Source of the DNA: JAQIBY01 sp963676165
GTDB lineage: Bacteria > Bacteroidota > Bacteroidia > Bacteroidales > ML635J-15
NCBI GenBank assembly: GCA_963676165.1
Contig: OY781043.1
Location: 1,488,001 to 1,552,000, forward strand
DNA: 64,000 nt
Direction: 5' to 3'
The notes under the pieces were generated by a model. The model was not told where the DNA came from and did no database searches. It saw only the letters and a program-made list of their open reading frames with translations. This document shows, in pieces, positions 8,695 to 16,745 of this stretch. Numbering within the stretch: position 1 is the stretch's first letter; every line of letters begins with the position of its first letter. The position numbers and the translations under genes were made by a program.

Positions 8695-8783
8695 TGTACT
8701 TAATTACAAATGCTTACACTTAGATATAGGGTATGGATTATCAGGTGATTATATAGGAGGTGTGGATATAAACGAGTTATAGG
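8671..8783 (+). other. Possible attC-like site before the nuclease cassette
   Basis: CGTTTATA (8681-8688) and TATAAACG (8767-8774) are perfect 8-bp arms. CTAAC lies outside on the left and GTTATAG (8776-8782) outside on the right, the order of core and inner boxes in an attC site. The left core is poorer than the RYYYAAC consensus, so this is weaker than the site at 9764. The right core GTTATAGG marks the start of the next cassette and is the reverse complement of CCTATAAC at 9764-9771. Confidence 0.4.
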
Positions 8784-8788
8784 TTATT

Positions 8789-9760
8789 ATGAAAGAGAAA
8801 AACCAAGACATACTGTTAAAGTCTATTAAGAATCTTGAGATTCTTGCATCTAGAATTTATGATATAGCAGATATCTCTCCAGAAGCGAAGGAAGAATTTG
8901 AAGATAGGGATATTGATAATATTGAATGGAAAGAATTTTCTAATTCCGAAAATGCAAAAGATGATCCAGATGAGTTCAATGAAGAATTTGATGAAGACGA
9001 TTATTGGAGCGAAGAAGAAAAACTAGTTTACAGCACATATTATCAAGAATTCGTTCCAGAAAACTACTATGTTATGGAATCTGATTTTAAACTTTCAAAT
9101 TTGTCAAAAAGCATCTATAAGCTTCTATATTACTATGACATAATTGAAAAAGGAAATATGCAGATGCAGATTTCAAGGATTCAAGAATCTTTCTTAGATG
9201 AGTTAGTTTATAATCACTTAGATTCATTCAATATAGAACCAGAATTTATTGAAAACCAGATTTCAAACCTCATAGATTATACAGATTTTGCAACAAATTA
9301 TAGATTATTCAAAAAATCAATTCCAGAGAACATTAATGAATTAACAAATGAAATAATATATCATTTTTCAAAATACCCAGAACTAATACATCAAATTCAA
9401 CCAAGACTTTTTGAAGAATTGATAAATAAAATATTCAAAAAGTTCAAGTTGAAACCTGAAATTACAAAACATACTAGAGATGGCGGTATGGACATTATTG
9501 CTTTTGAGGATAGAGTTTTTACAAAACATAAATATATCATTGAATGCAAAAAATATAAACCAGAAAATAAAATTGGTGTAGATATCGTGAGAAGTTTATA
9601 TGGTGTAAAGAATGATTTTGATGCTACCAAAGCATTTCTGGTAACTACTTCATCATTCACAAAACCTGCTAAACAGTTTGCAAATAGACATCCTTGGGAA
9701 TTAGAATTAATCGATTCCAGAGAATTGCAAAAATGGATCAGTCTTTTATATAAAAAATAA
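8789..9760 (+). CDS. Mrr-like restriction endonuclease domain protein (cassette gene)
   Basis: The 323-residue protein ends in a PD-(D/E)xK nuclease domain of the Mrr_cat / restriction endonuclease-like type (about residues 205-323). The active-site residues sit in TRDGGMDIIA and YIIECKKYK. The family includes type IV enzymes that cut modified DNA. The N-terminal 200 residues are acidic, helical-looking and not recognised; residues 40-75 are very rich in D and E. No signal peptide is seen, so it should be cytoplasmic. The ATG lies 13 bases after the cassette core GTTATAGG, and the stop is followed within 4 bases by the cassette's own attC site, the compact layout of integron cassettes. Substrate specificity is unknown; a role in defence is inferred. 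Confidence 0.8.
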   Translation: MKEKNQDILLKSIKNLEILASRIYDIADISPEAKEEFEDRDIDNIEWKEFSNSENAKDDPDEFNEEFDEDDYWSEEEKLVYSTYYQEFVPENYYVMESDFKLSNLSKSIYKLLYYYDIIEKGNMQMQISRIQESFLDELVYNHLDSFNIEPEFIENQISNLIDYTDFATNYRLFKKSIPENINELTNEIIYHFSKYPELIHQIQPRLFEELINKIFKKFKLKPEITKHTRDGGMDIIAFEDRVFTKHKYIIECKKYKPENKIGVDIVRSLYGVKNDFDATKAFLVTTSSFTKPAKQFANRHPWELELIDSRELQKWISLLYKK

Positions 9761-9763
9761 CAA

Positions 9764-9896
9764 CCTATAACAGCAAATCATAGCCCATAGCCGCTTTAGT
9801 GCTATTATGACAAATAAGTAGAAACATAAACATACGAGTAATTAAGAAACAAACTGCAAATGAACGGCTACGGGCCATATTTGCAAACCGTTAGGC
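9764..9896 (+). other. attC-type recombination site
   Basis: The left arm (9764-9793) and right arm (9865-9896) are imperfect inverted repeats with unequal spacers. CCTATAAC, one base, GCAAAT and GCCCATAGCCG on the left face CGGCTACGGGC, ATTTGC, five bases and GTTAGGC on the right. GTTAGGC matches the GTTRRRY core. The left core is the reverse complement of GTTATAGG at the start of this cassette (8776), and GTTAGGC is the reverse complement of GCCTAAC at the end of the next one (12369). The 133-bp length is in the attC range. Confidence 0.75.
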
Positions 9897-9942
9897 TTTA
9901 TAAAAACACTAAATTTGAAATAGAAACTAAAACATAAAGAAA

Positions 9943-10521
9943 ATGAAACAGTTGCTTTTCATAGTTTTAACAGTAATTCTTATTAACTCTTGTGAAAAAC
10001 CAAAAGGTGATGAAGAATGCACATGGACAAAAGAAATAGTCAATATGAATACTGGGATATGTAAAATGAAAACCCAAACAAGCTATGAAAATACTTATGG
10101 GTCATGTATTGCATTAGATAGTTTGGATTCTTGCGTATATAATTTACTAGAAATAGGCATGTCATTTGAAACTATATATTTAACACAAAGCCATTGTAGT
10201 AGTCCTAAGGATTCAATTGTTGGAAAAATTGAAGACATAATAGTAATTTGCAAAAATGATTATAATACATCTTATAAAAAGGATGATACGTTAAATAGTA
10301 TTTTAAAAGTAATATATACTAACCCAAATGGTGTGAATACCACAGTACCAGTGCTGTTAAATGATTATCTACAGGGTAATCCAATATGCTCAAATGGAAT
10401 AAGTCTTTTCTTAACTCAATCACCTGATTCAACATCATTACAATCATTTAAGATTATTTATAAAGAAACAGATGGAACAATTTATACTGATTCAACCAAC
10501 ATTATTTATTTAGAACCTTAA
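9943..10521 (+). CDS. Small lipoprotein of unknown function, paired with C10 protease
   Basis: The 192-residue product has a lipoprotein signal with the lipobox cysteine at residue 17 (LINSC), so it should be lipid-anchored in the envelope. The mature part is rich in cysteine (ECTW, GICKM, GSCIA, DSCVY, HCSS) and shows alternating beta-type sequence. I recognise no family. It is 11 bp upstream of the C10 protease and lies within the same proposed cassette, so the two probably share a transcript. In other Bacteroidota and in streptococci, C10 proteases can have an inhibitor encoded next door. That role is possible here but is only inferred from position. Confidence 0.7.
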   Translation: MKQLLFIVLTVILINSCEKPKGDEECTWTKEIVNMNTGICKMKTQTSYENTYGSCIALDSLDSCVYNLLEIGMSFETIYLTQSHCSSPKDSIVGKIEDIIVICKNDYNTSYKKDDTLNSILKVIYTNPNGVNTTVPVLLNDYLQGNPICSNGISLFLTQSPDSTSLQSFKIIYKETDGTIYTDSTNIIYLEP

Positions 10522-10532
10522 AACTAAAAGCT

Positions 10533-12356
10533 ATGAGAAATTTAGTAATTATACTGCTGTTATCTTCTTTTTCAGCTTTTGCTGAACCTGTTGATACAAC
10601 AGAAGCAAAACAAATTGCAATTAATTTTTTTCAGTATAAAAATCCAACAAAGAGTTTAATAAATATCCAACAAACAAATGTTACGCAATATAAAGGAATT
10701 ACGACAAGATATACTTTCATAATGGGAAATAATAGTTTTGTGGTTGTTTCTGCTGATAACTCAACTGTTCCAATTTTAGCATATTCTGATAATGGTGTTT
10801 ATAGTACAGATCACTCTCCGACTTTTGAACTGTGGATGCAATCGGAATATGATGAATTAATTGTATATAATCAATCAAATAATGTTAATAATGAGGAAAC
10901 TATCCAGAAATGGAATGATATAAAAAATAAAAATTTTAATCAAACAAAATCAACAAATTCAGTTGCTCCGCTTATAGAAACCAGATGGGGACAGAGTTCT
11001 ACAAATGATGGACAATGTCCTGGTTTCAATTTTTTTGTTGAAGGAAACACATCATGTGGTTGTGATCATTGTACTGCTGGTTGTGTAGCTGTTGCTATGG
11101 CTCAAATTATGAATTTTTGGAGAAGTCCAGATAATGATTTTGATTGGTGTAATATGCCAAATGAACTTATACAACAAGACCCTTCATTACCATTTCCACA
11201 CATTAGACCTTGGTACGAAACTGAACGTAATGCAATTGCAGAGTTAATAGCAGATTGTGGAGACAAGGCTGAGATGGATTATTGTTCAGATGGTAATTGT
11301 TCGTCTTCTTCAACAATAGGAAAAGGCAAACAGGCATTTCAAGATGATTATAATTACAGCAATGATATGCTTCATCGTTACCGCTGGCTAACAATTAGTT
11401 GGAAGTCTAAAATGAGAAATAGTCTTGATGATGGGCAACCAATTTTTTATGGAGGAAATAAACCTAACGGAGGTGCTGGACATGCTTTTGTTTGTGATGG
11501 CTATCAAGATGATGATTATTTTCATTTTAATTGGGGTTGGCGTGGTGCTAATGATGGTTATTTTTACATTAAAGATAATGATGGAAGCCCTGTTATTGAT
11601 TATTATAAATGGCAGGAAGCTGTTTTTTATTTACACCCTGAAAACTCAAGTACAGTTTATTGTATTGATTGTAGTGAAAGTATAACAATAAGCAATGTTG
11701 TAACAGCAAATAATCCATACAATCCTTACTTCTCTTATATGCAATGGTCAGGTATATCACCACTTTACAATTATATTCCTGTATTTCCTTTTCCTTCAAA
11801 TAGACCTTATGCTTCTGAAATTATTACTGTGAATGGAGAAACACGATTGAAATATAACGACATTAGTGCAGGAACAATACAAGCAGAAAATGCAATAATT
11901 CCAGATAAAGTGGATGTACATTTTAAGGCTTATGATAAAATAGTTTTAAAACCAGGTTTTCATGCCAAGTCAGGAAATCATTTTACTGCAGAAATCATTC
12001 CTTGTCCAAATAGTAGTGGGAGTAAATCTTTAAATGTTCTTAATGATAGCGAAAATGACGCAAAACATGAGATTGAAAATATTGATAACATGTTTTTAAG
12101 AGATTTTCAGGTATTTCCTAATCCTTGTACATATCAGACAAATATCATTTACAATGTGAAGGAAAACGAAAAGTTTCAAATTTTAATTTACAATATGTAC
12201 GGACAAGAAGAATACTCTTTAATCAAAGGAGTACAACCTGAAGGGAAATATAACTTGTCTTTTAATACTGACAAATTGAAATCTGGAATATATATGTGTG
12301 TGTTTAAAACTGAGGATGAAATTGAAACAGTAAAATTGATAAAAACACGTGAATAG
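10533..12356 (+). CDS. Secreted C10 (streptopain-like) cysteine protease with type A T9SS signal
   Basis: The 607-residue protein begins with a Sec signal peptide (cut near residue 17, SAFA). An inhibitory Spi-type propeptide follows at about 20-130, then the C10 peptidase domain. The catalytic cysteine is C184 in TAGCVAVAMAQI and the histidine is H317 in GGAGHAFVCDG, followed by HFNWGW. After about residue 375 comes a beta-rich segment with the VDVHFKAYDKIVLKPGFHAK motif common in Bacteroidota secreted proteins. The last 75 residues, from VFPNPCTY, are a type A T9SS sorting domain. It probably acts outside the cell on proteins, as do BfpA-type enzymes and interpain. It is the second gene of the proposed second cassette; a core GCCTAAC follows 12 bases after its stop. 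Confidence 0.92.
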   Translation: MRNLVIILLLSSFSAFAEPVDTTEAKQIAINFFQYKNPTKSLINIQQTNVTQYKGITTRYTFIMGNNSFVVVSADNSTVPILAYSDNGVYSTDHSPTFELWMQSEYDELIVYNQSNNVNNEETIQKWNDIKNKNFNQTKSTNSVAPLIETRWGQSSTNDGQCPGFNFFVEGNTSCGCDHCTAGCVAVAMAQIMNFWRSPDNDFDWCNMPNELIQQDPSLPFPHIRPWYETERNAIAELIADCGDKAEMDYCSDGNCSSSSTIGKGKQAFQDDYNYSNDMLHRYRWLTISWKSKMRNSLDDGQPIFYGGNKPNGGAGHAFVCDGYQDDDYFHFNWGWRGANDGYFYIKDNDGSPVIDYYKWQEAVFYLHPENSSTVYCIDCSESITISNVVTANNPYNPYFSYMQWSGISPLYNYIPVFPFPSNRPYASEIITVNGETRLKYNDISAGTIQAENAIIPDKVDVHFKAYDKIVLKPGFHAKSGNHFTAEIIPCPNSSGSKSLNVLNDSENDAKHEIENIDNMFLRDFQVFPNPCTYQTNIIYNVKENEKFQILIYNMYGQEEYSLIKGVQPEGKYNLSFNTDKLKSGIYMCVFKTEDEIETVKLIKTRE

Positions 12357-12368
12357 AAGAATTACAAA

Positions 12369-12435
12369 GCCTAACACGCAATAAAAAACATAGGGAGGAA
12401 AGTGCTAAATCTAAACGATATAACATTTGTTAAAC
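12369..12435 (+). other. Degenerate attC-type site at the end of the protease cassette
   Basis: GCCTAAC (12369-12375) matches the RYYYAAC core. Its flank AAAGCCTAAC is the reverse complement of GTTAGGCTTT at the start of the same cassette (9890-9899). A possible right core, GTTAAAC, is at 12429-12435, but the arms between them pair poorly. The true right end may have been lost to the decayed insertion sequences that follow. Confidence 0.5.
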
Positions 12436-12580
12436 AGCTTAGTAGCTTGAAAAGTAGGAGCTTCGAAATGTCCTACGTTTCATACCGCCATCCGTCAGAC
12501 TGTCTAAAAACTCACACCAGTTTGTTAATAAACACACCTCCAGTTTTTCTTAAAGAGAAGGCAATTTTGTATTTTTAAAT

Positions 12581-12934
12581 ATGAGGTATATACAAGGACA
12601 AAACAGGTCACAAACATATCTTTTCCCGATTTCACTTGATGATGCCATAGATGCAGAAAATGAAGTAAGGTTAATAGATGTTTTTGTGAATAGTATTAAT
12701 CTGGGTAAATTCGGTTTTAGGGTAAACCATATAGAAAATGGGAGGCCTGCCTAGCAACCTTCAGATTTACTGAAACTATACATATACGGTTATTTAAACC
12801 GAATTCGATCTTCCAGGTAATTGGAGAAAGAATGTAACCGCAACATTGAGGTAATATGGTTGCTAAAAAGTTTACGACCCGATCATAATACCATTGCCAA
12901 TTTTCGTTGCGACAATCCCAAAGCCATAAAATAA
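12581..12934 (+). pseudogene. IS1182-family transposase, N-terminal remnant
   Basis: The frame from ATG at 12581 starts MRYIQGQNRSQTYLFPISLD and continues with VRLIDVFVNSINL and HIENGRPA, then LKLYIYGYLNRIRSSR and LRPDHNTIANF. This is the DUF772 N-terminus of IS1182/IS5-like transposases. In-frame stops lie at codons 58 and 80, and the frame ends at 12932-12934 where similarity stops. The catalytic domain is missing. The 12436-12580 flank contains no gene I can support. Confidence 0.88.
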
Positions 12935-12953
12935 AAATAAATACAAGACGGTC

Positions 12954-13401
12954 AATCTTTACTTTCAGGATGAGAGTAGGTTTGGGCTAATGACCCACGT
13001 GGGAAAATGTTTAACAGCAAGAGGTTATAAAACCAATCGCTACCTACCGGCATGCATTTCAGAATACATACTTATATGGTGCCTTTTCTCCAATTGATGG
13101 GGATTCATTTGTTTTTGATATCCCTTGTGTTAGTAGTGAGGCTTTTTACAAATACATTTTAGCATTATCAGGACACAGGTCAAATGAATTTAAGATAGAG
13201 GTCATTGACAACGCCGGCTTTCATTCATTACAAAAATACAAGCTCCCCGAAAACATAAGAATTCCACCATACTCGCCGGAATTAAATCCTTGCGAAAAAA
13301 TATGGGCATACATTAAACAGCGCTTTAAAAATATCGCATTCGGTTCAATACAACAGGTCAGTGATTGGTTGGAAGACTTTATTTGCCATTCAATGAATTA
13401 A
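12954..13401 (+). pseudogene. IS630-family transposase, C-terminal remnant with frameshift
   Basis: Translation from 12954 gives NLYFQDESRFGLMTHVGKC, the first catalytic block of the IS630 DDE_3 domain. A frameshift near 13070 moves the reading frame. It then continues with VFDIPCVSSEAFYKY, VIDNAGFHS (second D) and PPYSPELNPCEKIWAYIK (catalytic E), to a stop at 13399. The N-terminal helix-turn-helix is missing. It abuts the IS1182 fragment with about 20 bases between, so two unrelated dead elements are joined. Positions 13402-13507 hold nothing recognised. Confidence 0.88.
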
Positions 13402-13507
13402 CAAATTGTCATGTCAATAACTCACGATGAGAAATATGTTAATAATTTTAAGGCTCATATTCAGATTTAATTGATATTATGTAAAAATTGCTCAATCTGT
13501 TGTGCAA

Positions 13508-14617
13508 TTACTCTTCAATTTCATTTATAAGTGCGATGTATGCATGGTGGGAGTGATGTACGAAAATTTTATCCGGATTGGATGGAAAATCTTTCATGTA
13601 TGTTTCGCTGGGAGTGAGCACGACATGCTGACCGCTTCTGACATATTGCATGCTAGGGTAGAGGTCAGGTAAAGTAATTTCCCCGATTGCTGCATTTACG
13701 GATGATTTCAATTTGTCTCCCAGAATTTTCTGATAACTTCTCAGGGCTTTTTCAGGATGCTTTTTAAGTCGTTTGTAAAAACGTTTCATGGCAATTCGCG
13801 CTGGTAATTTTTGTTTCTTGAACTGCTCATCAACTTTTGCAAAGGGATTGATCGCATTAAAATCTTCAGTTGTCTGAACATCCAGTGGCATTTCCGGAAC
13901 CCAATCCAATGGATTGACAATGTTGTATGCCCATCCTTCTTTTGTAATCTGTTCGTAATCGTAGGCAAAGTACAAATTGCCTACGCGTGGTGCTGCGGTG
14001 CAAAACGTCTTAAAATGTATGTCCTTAGGCAATTTTCCATGCTTCTGATCGTGAAGCACTTGAGCAGTCAATAAATAGCAAATGGCACCACCTTGGCTAT
14101 GACCTGTTAGAATGATGTCGTGTGTTCCACTTTGATAAATTGAGTCGATTTTTGGTTTAATATCCTGATAAAGGAAGCTTGTGCTAATGGTCCAACCTGC
14201 ATGCACTGCTGCGTTTGGGTTGTCAGCAAAATGATAGGATAAGCTGCTTGTCCCTTGATGTAGTAGCTCTCCTTTGGCTGGAAGCATGACCGCATAAAAG
14301 TTTGCTAGCCAGCTCTTATTTTTAGCAGTGCTTCCTCTTACGGTTAAAATGGCTGTTCCGTTGTTGTCTGACCAAAGTTCCCAAAGATTGTCGAATGCAA
14401 TGGTTTGAGAGCGATAAATACGTTCAAATTTACTTGGAGCAGGAATCGGATGCTCTTTATGATTGACATACTTATCGTTGCCACCAGTTCTGGCAGATAC
14501 GTACATGACTTCCAGTAGTTCATCCTTGTCAATGCCTGCTTTGAGATGTTGTGAAAATCCTAAATGGCTTGAAAGCAATAGGATGGCAGCAAGCAATATG
14601 ACACCTTTATTCTTCAT
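13508..14617 (-). CDS. Secreted class 3 lipase-like alpha/beta hydrolase
   Basis: I take the start at 14617, giving 369 residues beginning MKNKGVILLAAILL with a clear signal peptide cut after GFSQ. The upstream extension to 14758 only reads the end of the previous gene in another frame. The nucleophile elbow is GHSQGGA in DIILTGHSQGGAICYLL, the Lipase_3 signature. A likely catalytic aspartate is in NPLDWVPEMP, and a histidine near the C-terminus (HHSHHAYI) could complete the triad. It should hydrolyse acyl esters in the periplasm or at the surface. No T9SS tail is present. The ATG overlaps the end of the PorE-like gene by 11 bp, so the genes are translationally coupled. It is the last gene of the PorP-PorE-lipase operon. 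Confidence 0.85.
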   Translation of the reverse strand: MKNKGVILLAAILLLSSHLGFSQHLKAGIDKDELLEVMYVSARTGGNDKYVNHKEHPIPAPSKFERIYRSQTIAFDNLWELWSDNNGTAILTVRGSTAKNKSWLANFYAVMLPAKGELLHQGTSSLSYHFADNPNAAVHAGWTISTSFLYQDIKPKIDSIYQSGTHDIILTGHSQGGAICYLLTAQVLHDQKHGKLPKDIHFKTFCTAAPRVGNLYFAYDYEQITKEGWAYNIVNPLDWVPEMPLDVQTTEDFNAINPFAKVDEQFKKQKLPARIAMKRFYKRLKKHPEKALRSYQKILGDKLKSSVNAAIGEITLPDLYPSMQYVRSGQHVVLTPSETYMKDFPSNPDKIFVHHSHHAYIALINEIEE

Positions 14618-16742
14618 AGATAATGTCAGAATATTCTTCAAGTTCACCGATAATGCGGAATTCTGTTCGACGGTTTTTCGCTCTTCCTTCCTCATTATCC
14701 GATCCGTCTGGGTTTGAGTTTGGTGCGATAGGCTGTTCTTCACCATATCCTTTTGCACTTAACTGATCATTAGGAATACCTTTGTCAAGTAGATAGTTAA
14801 CAACGGATTCTGCCCTTTTCTGAGATAGTTCAATGTTGTATTCGTTACTACCTACGCTATCGGTATGTGAGCTGATTTCCACAACAATTTTCGGATGTTC
14901 TTTCAATAATTTGTAGATGGTATTGTGAATAACTCTTTCAGCTTCAGGTGTTAGCTCAGCTTTATTGAATTCGTAATAGACATTTTTCAAAGTAATTGGT
15001 TCTGTCGGGATGGTTTTAACAATAATTGCATCCATAACAATGGTATCATCCTGAGTGATAGGTTTTGTTGTCAAGGAAAGTACTTTTTCATCACGATTGA
15101 AATCTTTTACTTTTAATCTGTAATCTAGGCCCTGCTCTAAGTTGAACCAATACCTTCCATTTTCTGTGGAGTCGGTACGAATAAATATTTCTTCTTGCGT
15201 TTGTGGATCAATCATGAAAAGTGATACCGGGTATTTATTCAGGAGTTTTACTGAAGCTGTGTCTTTGTCAGTGTCCACATTGTCAAGTTTCATGTCTTGT
15301 TCATACTCTTCGCGGATACTATTGTAAAAATCAAGGTCGGTAATACCATAAATTTCACCTGTAAGCCAAATTCGGATGTAATCGCTGTCGATAAACTCGT
15401 AAATGTCATCGCAACAAGTTTCATGTCTCAGCGATTGTCCTCCTGGACGGTTGGAAACGAAATAGCCCATATAGCCTTCTTTATGAACGGTGTAATACAG
15501 GTCGTCGTAACTCGAATTTACAGGTTCTTTCATGTTGATAGGATCACTAAAAGATCTTCCTCCACCTCTGGTTTTGAACACATCCAATCCGCCCACATTT
15601 TCATGTCCATTGGAAGAGAAATACATGGTTTTTCTATCCACATCGTAATAAGGAGTCATTTCAGTGCCAACCGTATTTATCTTACGACCACAATTCCTAG
15701 GACTTTTCCATTCCTCTCTTCGTGTGTCATAGTAGGTGTACCAGATGTCTAGTCCTCCATTTGTGCCTTCACGATCAGACACAAAATAGAGCATGTCTGT
15801 GTTCCTTCTGGAAACTCCAACCGCAGGCATGGTAGATGTATAATACGGGTCGTTGACAATTTCCGGAAGAATTTCAGGACTTTGCCATTCGTTGTTTTCT
15901 TTTTTTGACATCCACAAGCGGCAAATAATGCGTTGGTCAAACTCTCGGGAGCAACGGGTAAAGTAGAAACGATTTCCGTCAGGAGAAAACGCTCCATTTC
16001 CAGTGTTGAACTCAGGATTATTGATTTGTTCGTCACCAAATTCCCCAACAAGACGCCAGTTGTTGCCGTCTTTCATGGCAGTATAGAATTTTCGTTTTGG
16101 AATGCTGTCTTTGGCAGGATCGTAATAGGTGACATCGTTAATTTGTAGCGATGCAAACACAATTCGATTGTCATCAACAATCATTGGATTGAAATCTATA
16201 TGTTTGTGATTTACAGGTTTACCGATGTTGTTAACAAGGAAATTTGTGTTAAGCGTGTCGGCAAGTACCATTTCAATTCCGTCAACTTCAGATTTTAATC
16301 GATCTTTATAATATTTCTGGTCTTTTTTTGCGACATCGGAACGGTAGCGCTTAAAGATTGCAAATTCCTGAAGGGCTTGTTCGTATTTCCCTTGCATCTT
16401 GAGGCATTCTGCATATTTGAACTGTGCTTGAGGATATTTTTTTCGTTTGGCTTTAAAGGCTTCCAGGTAAAAGTGTTCGGCCATGCCATAATTTCTTTCT
16501 TGAAAGTATAATTCTCCCAAAGTGTAAAGCACTTTTGCGTCGTTCGGTTTTTCCTGAGTATATGCCGAAAGGTAGTCTATTGCGGTAAAGAGGTCGCCAG
16601 CAGCCAGGGCTTTCATTCCATATCGTTTCATTTGTCCGGGATTCATATCCAGACTTTCAAATTGTGCATTTGCTTGTAAGTTGATGCAAGTCAATGCAAA
16701 AACGATAAGAAAGTAACGGAAAAATCTATCTGTCATCATCAT
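14607..16742 (-). CDS. PorE-like T9SS component: TPR, propeller and OmpA domains
   Basis: The 711-residue protein has a signal peptide (cut after QANA), TPR-type helices at about 30-150 (including KVLYTLGELYFQERNYGMAE) and a PD40/WD40-like beta propeller at about 170-450. A short CRD-like beta domain follows, then a C-terminal OmpA peptidoglycan-binding domain at about 590-700 (VYYEFNKAELTPEAERV, SSHTDSVGSNEYN, LSQKRAESVVNYL). This is the architecture of PorE of Porphyromonas gingivalis, which links the T9SS ring to peptidoglycan. No clear lipobox was seen. It starts 3 bp after the end of the PorP/SprF gene and overlaps the lipase gene. It could be the true PorE or a paralogue serving a subset of cargo; the rest of the T9SS is not in this window. 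Confidence 0.85.
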   Translation of the reverse strand: MMMTDRFFRYFLIVFALTCINLQANAQFESLDMNPGQMKRYGMKALAAGDLFTAIDYLSAYTQEKPNDAKVLYTLGELYFQERNYGMAEHFYLEAFKAKRKKYPQAQFKYAECLKMQGKYEQALQEFAIFKRYRSDVAKKDQKYYKDRLKSEVDGIEMVLADTLNTNFLVNNIGKPVNHKHIDFNPMIVDDNRIVFASLQINDVTYYDPAKDSIPKRKFYTAMKDGNNWRLVGEFGDEQINNPEFNTGNGAFSPDGNRFYFTRCSREFDQRIICRLWMSKKENNEWQSPEILPEIVNDPYYTSTMPAVGVSRRNTDMLYFVSDREGTNGGLDIWYTYYDTRREEWKSPRNCGRKINTVGTEMTPYYDVDRKTMYFSSNGHENVGGLDVFKTRGGGRSFSDPINMKEPVNSSYDDLYYTVHKEGYMGYFVSNRPGGQSLRHETCCDDIYEFIDSDYIRIWLTGEIYGITDLDFYNSIREEYEQDMKLDNVDTDKDTASVKLLNKYPVSLFMIDPQTQEEIFIRTDSTENGRYWFNLEQGLDYRLKVKDFNRDEKVLSLTTKPITQDDTIVMDAIIVKTIPTEPITLKNVYYEFNKAELTPEAERVIHNTIYKLLKEHPKIVVEISSHTDSVGSNEYNIELSQKRAESVVNYLLDKGIPNDQLSAKGYGEEQPIAPNSNPDGSDNEEGRAKNRRTEFRIIGELEEYSDIIYEE

Positions 16743-16745
16743 ATG

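Noticed and set aside
8395..8723. Small open frames between IS982 and the nuclease gene
   Set aside because: They overlap the tail of the split IS982 gene, the remaining IS4 flank and the attC-like region, and show no protein-like features.
14618..14758. Longer N-terminus for the lipase
   Set aside because: It overlaps the OmpA domain coding region in another frame and would bury the clear signal peptide that begins at 14617.
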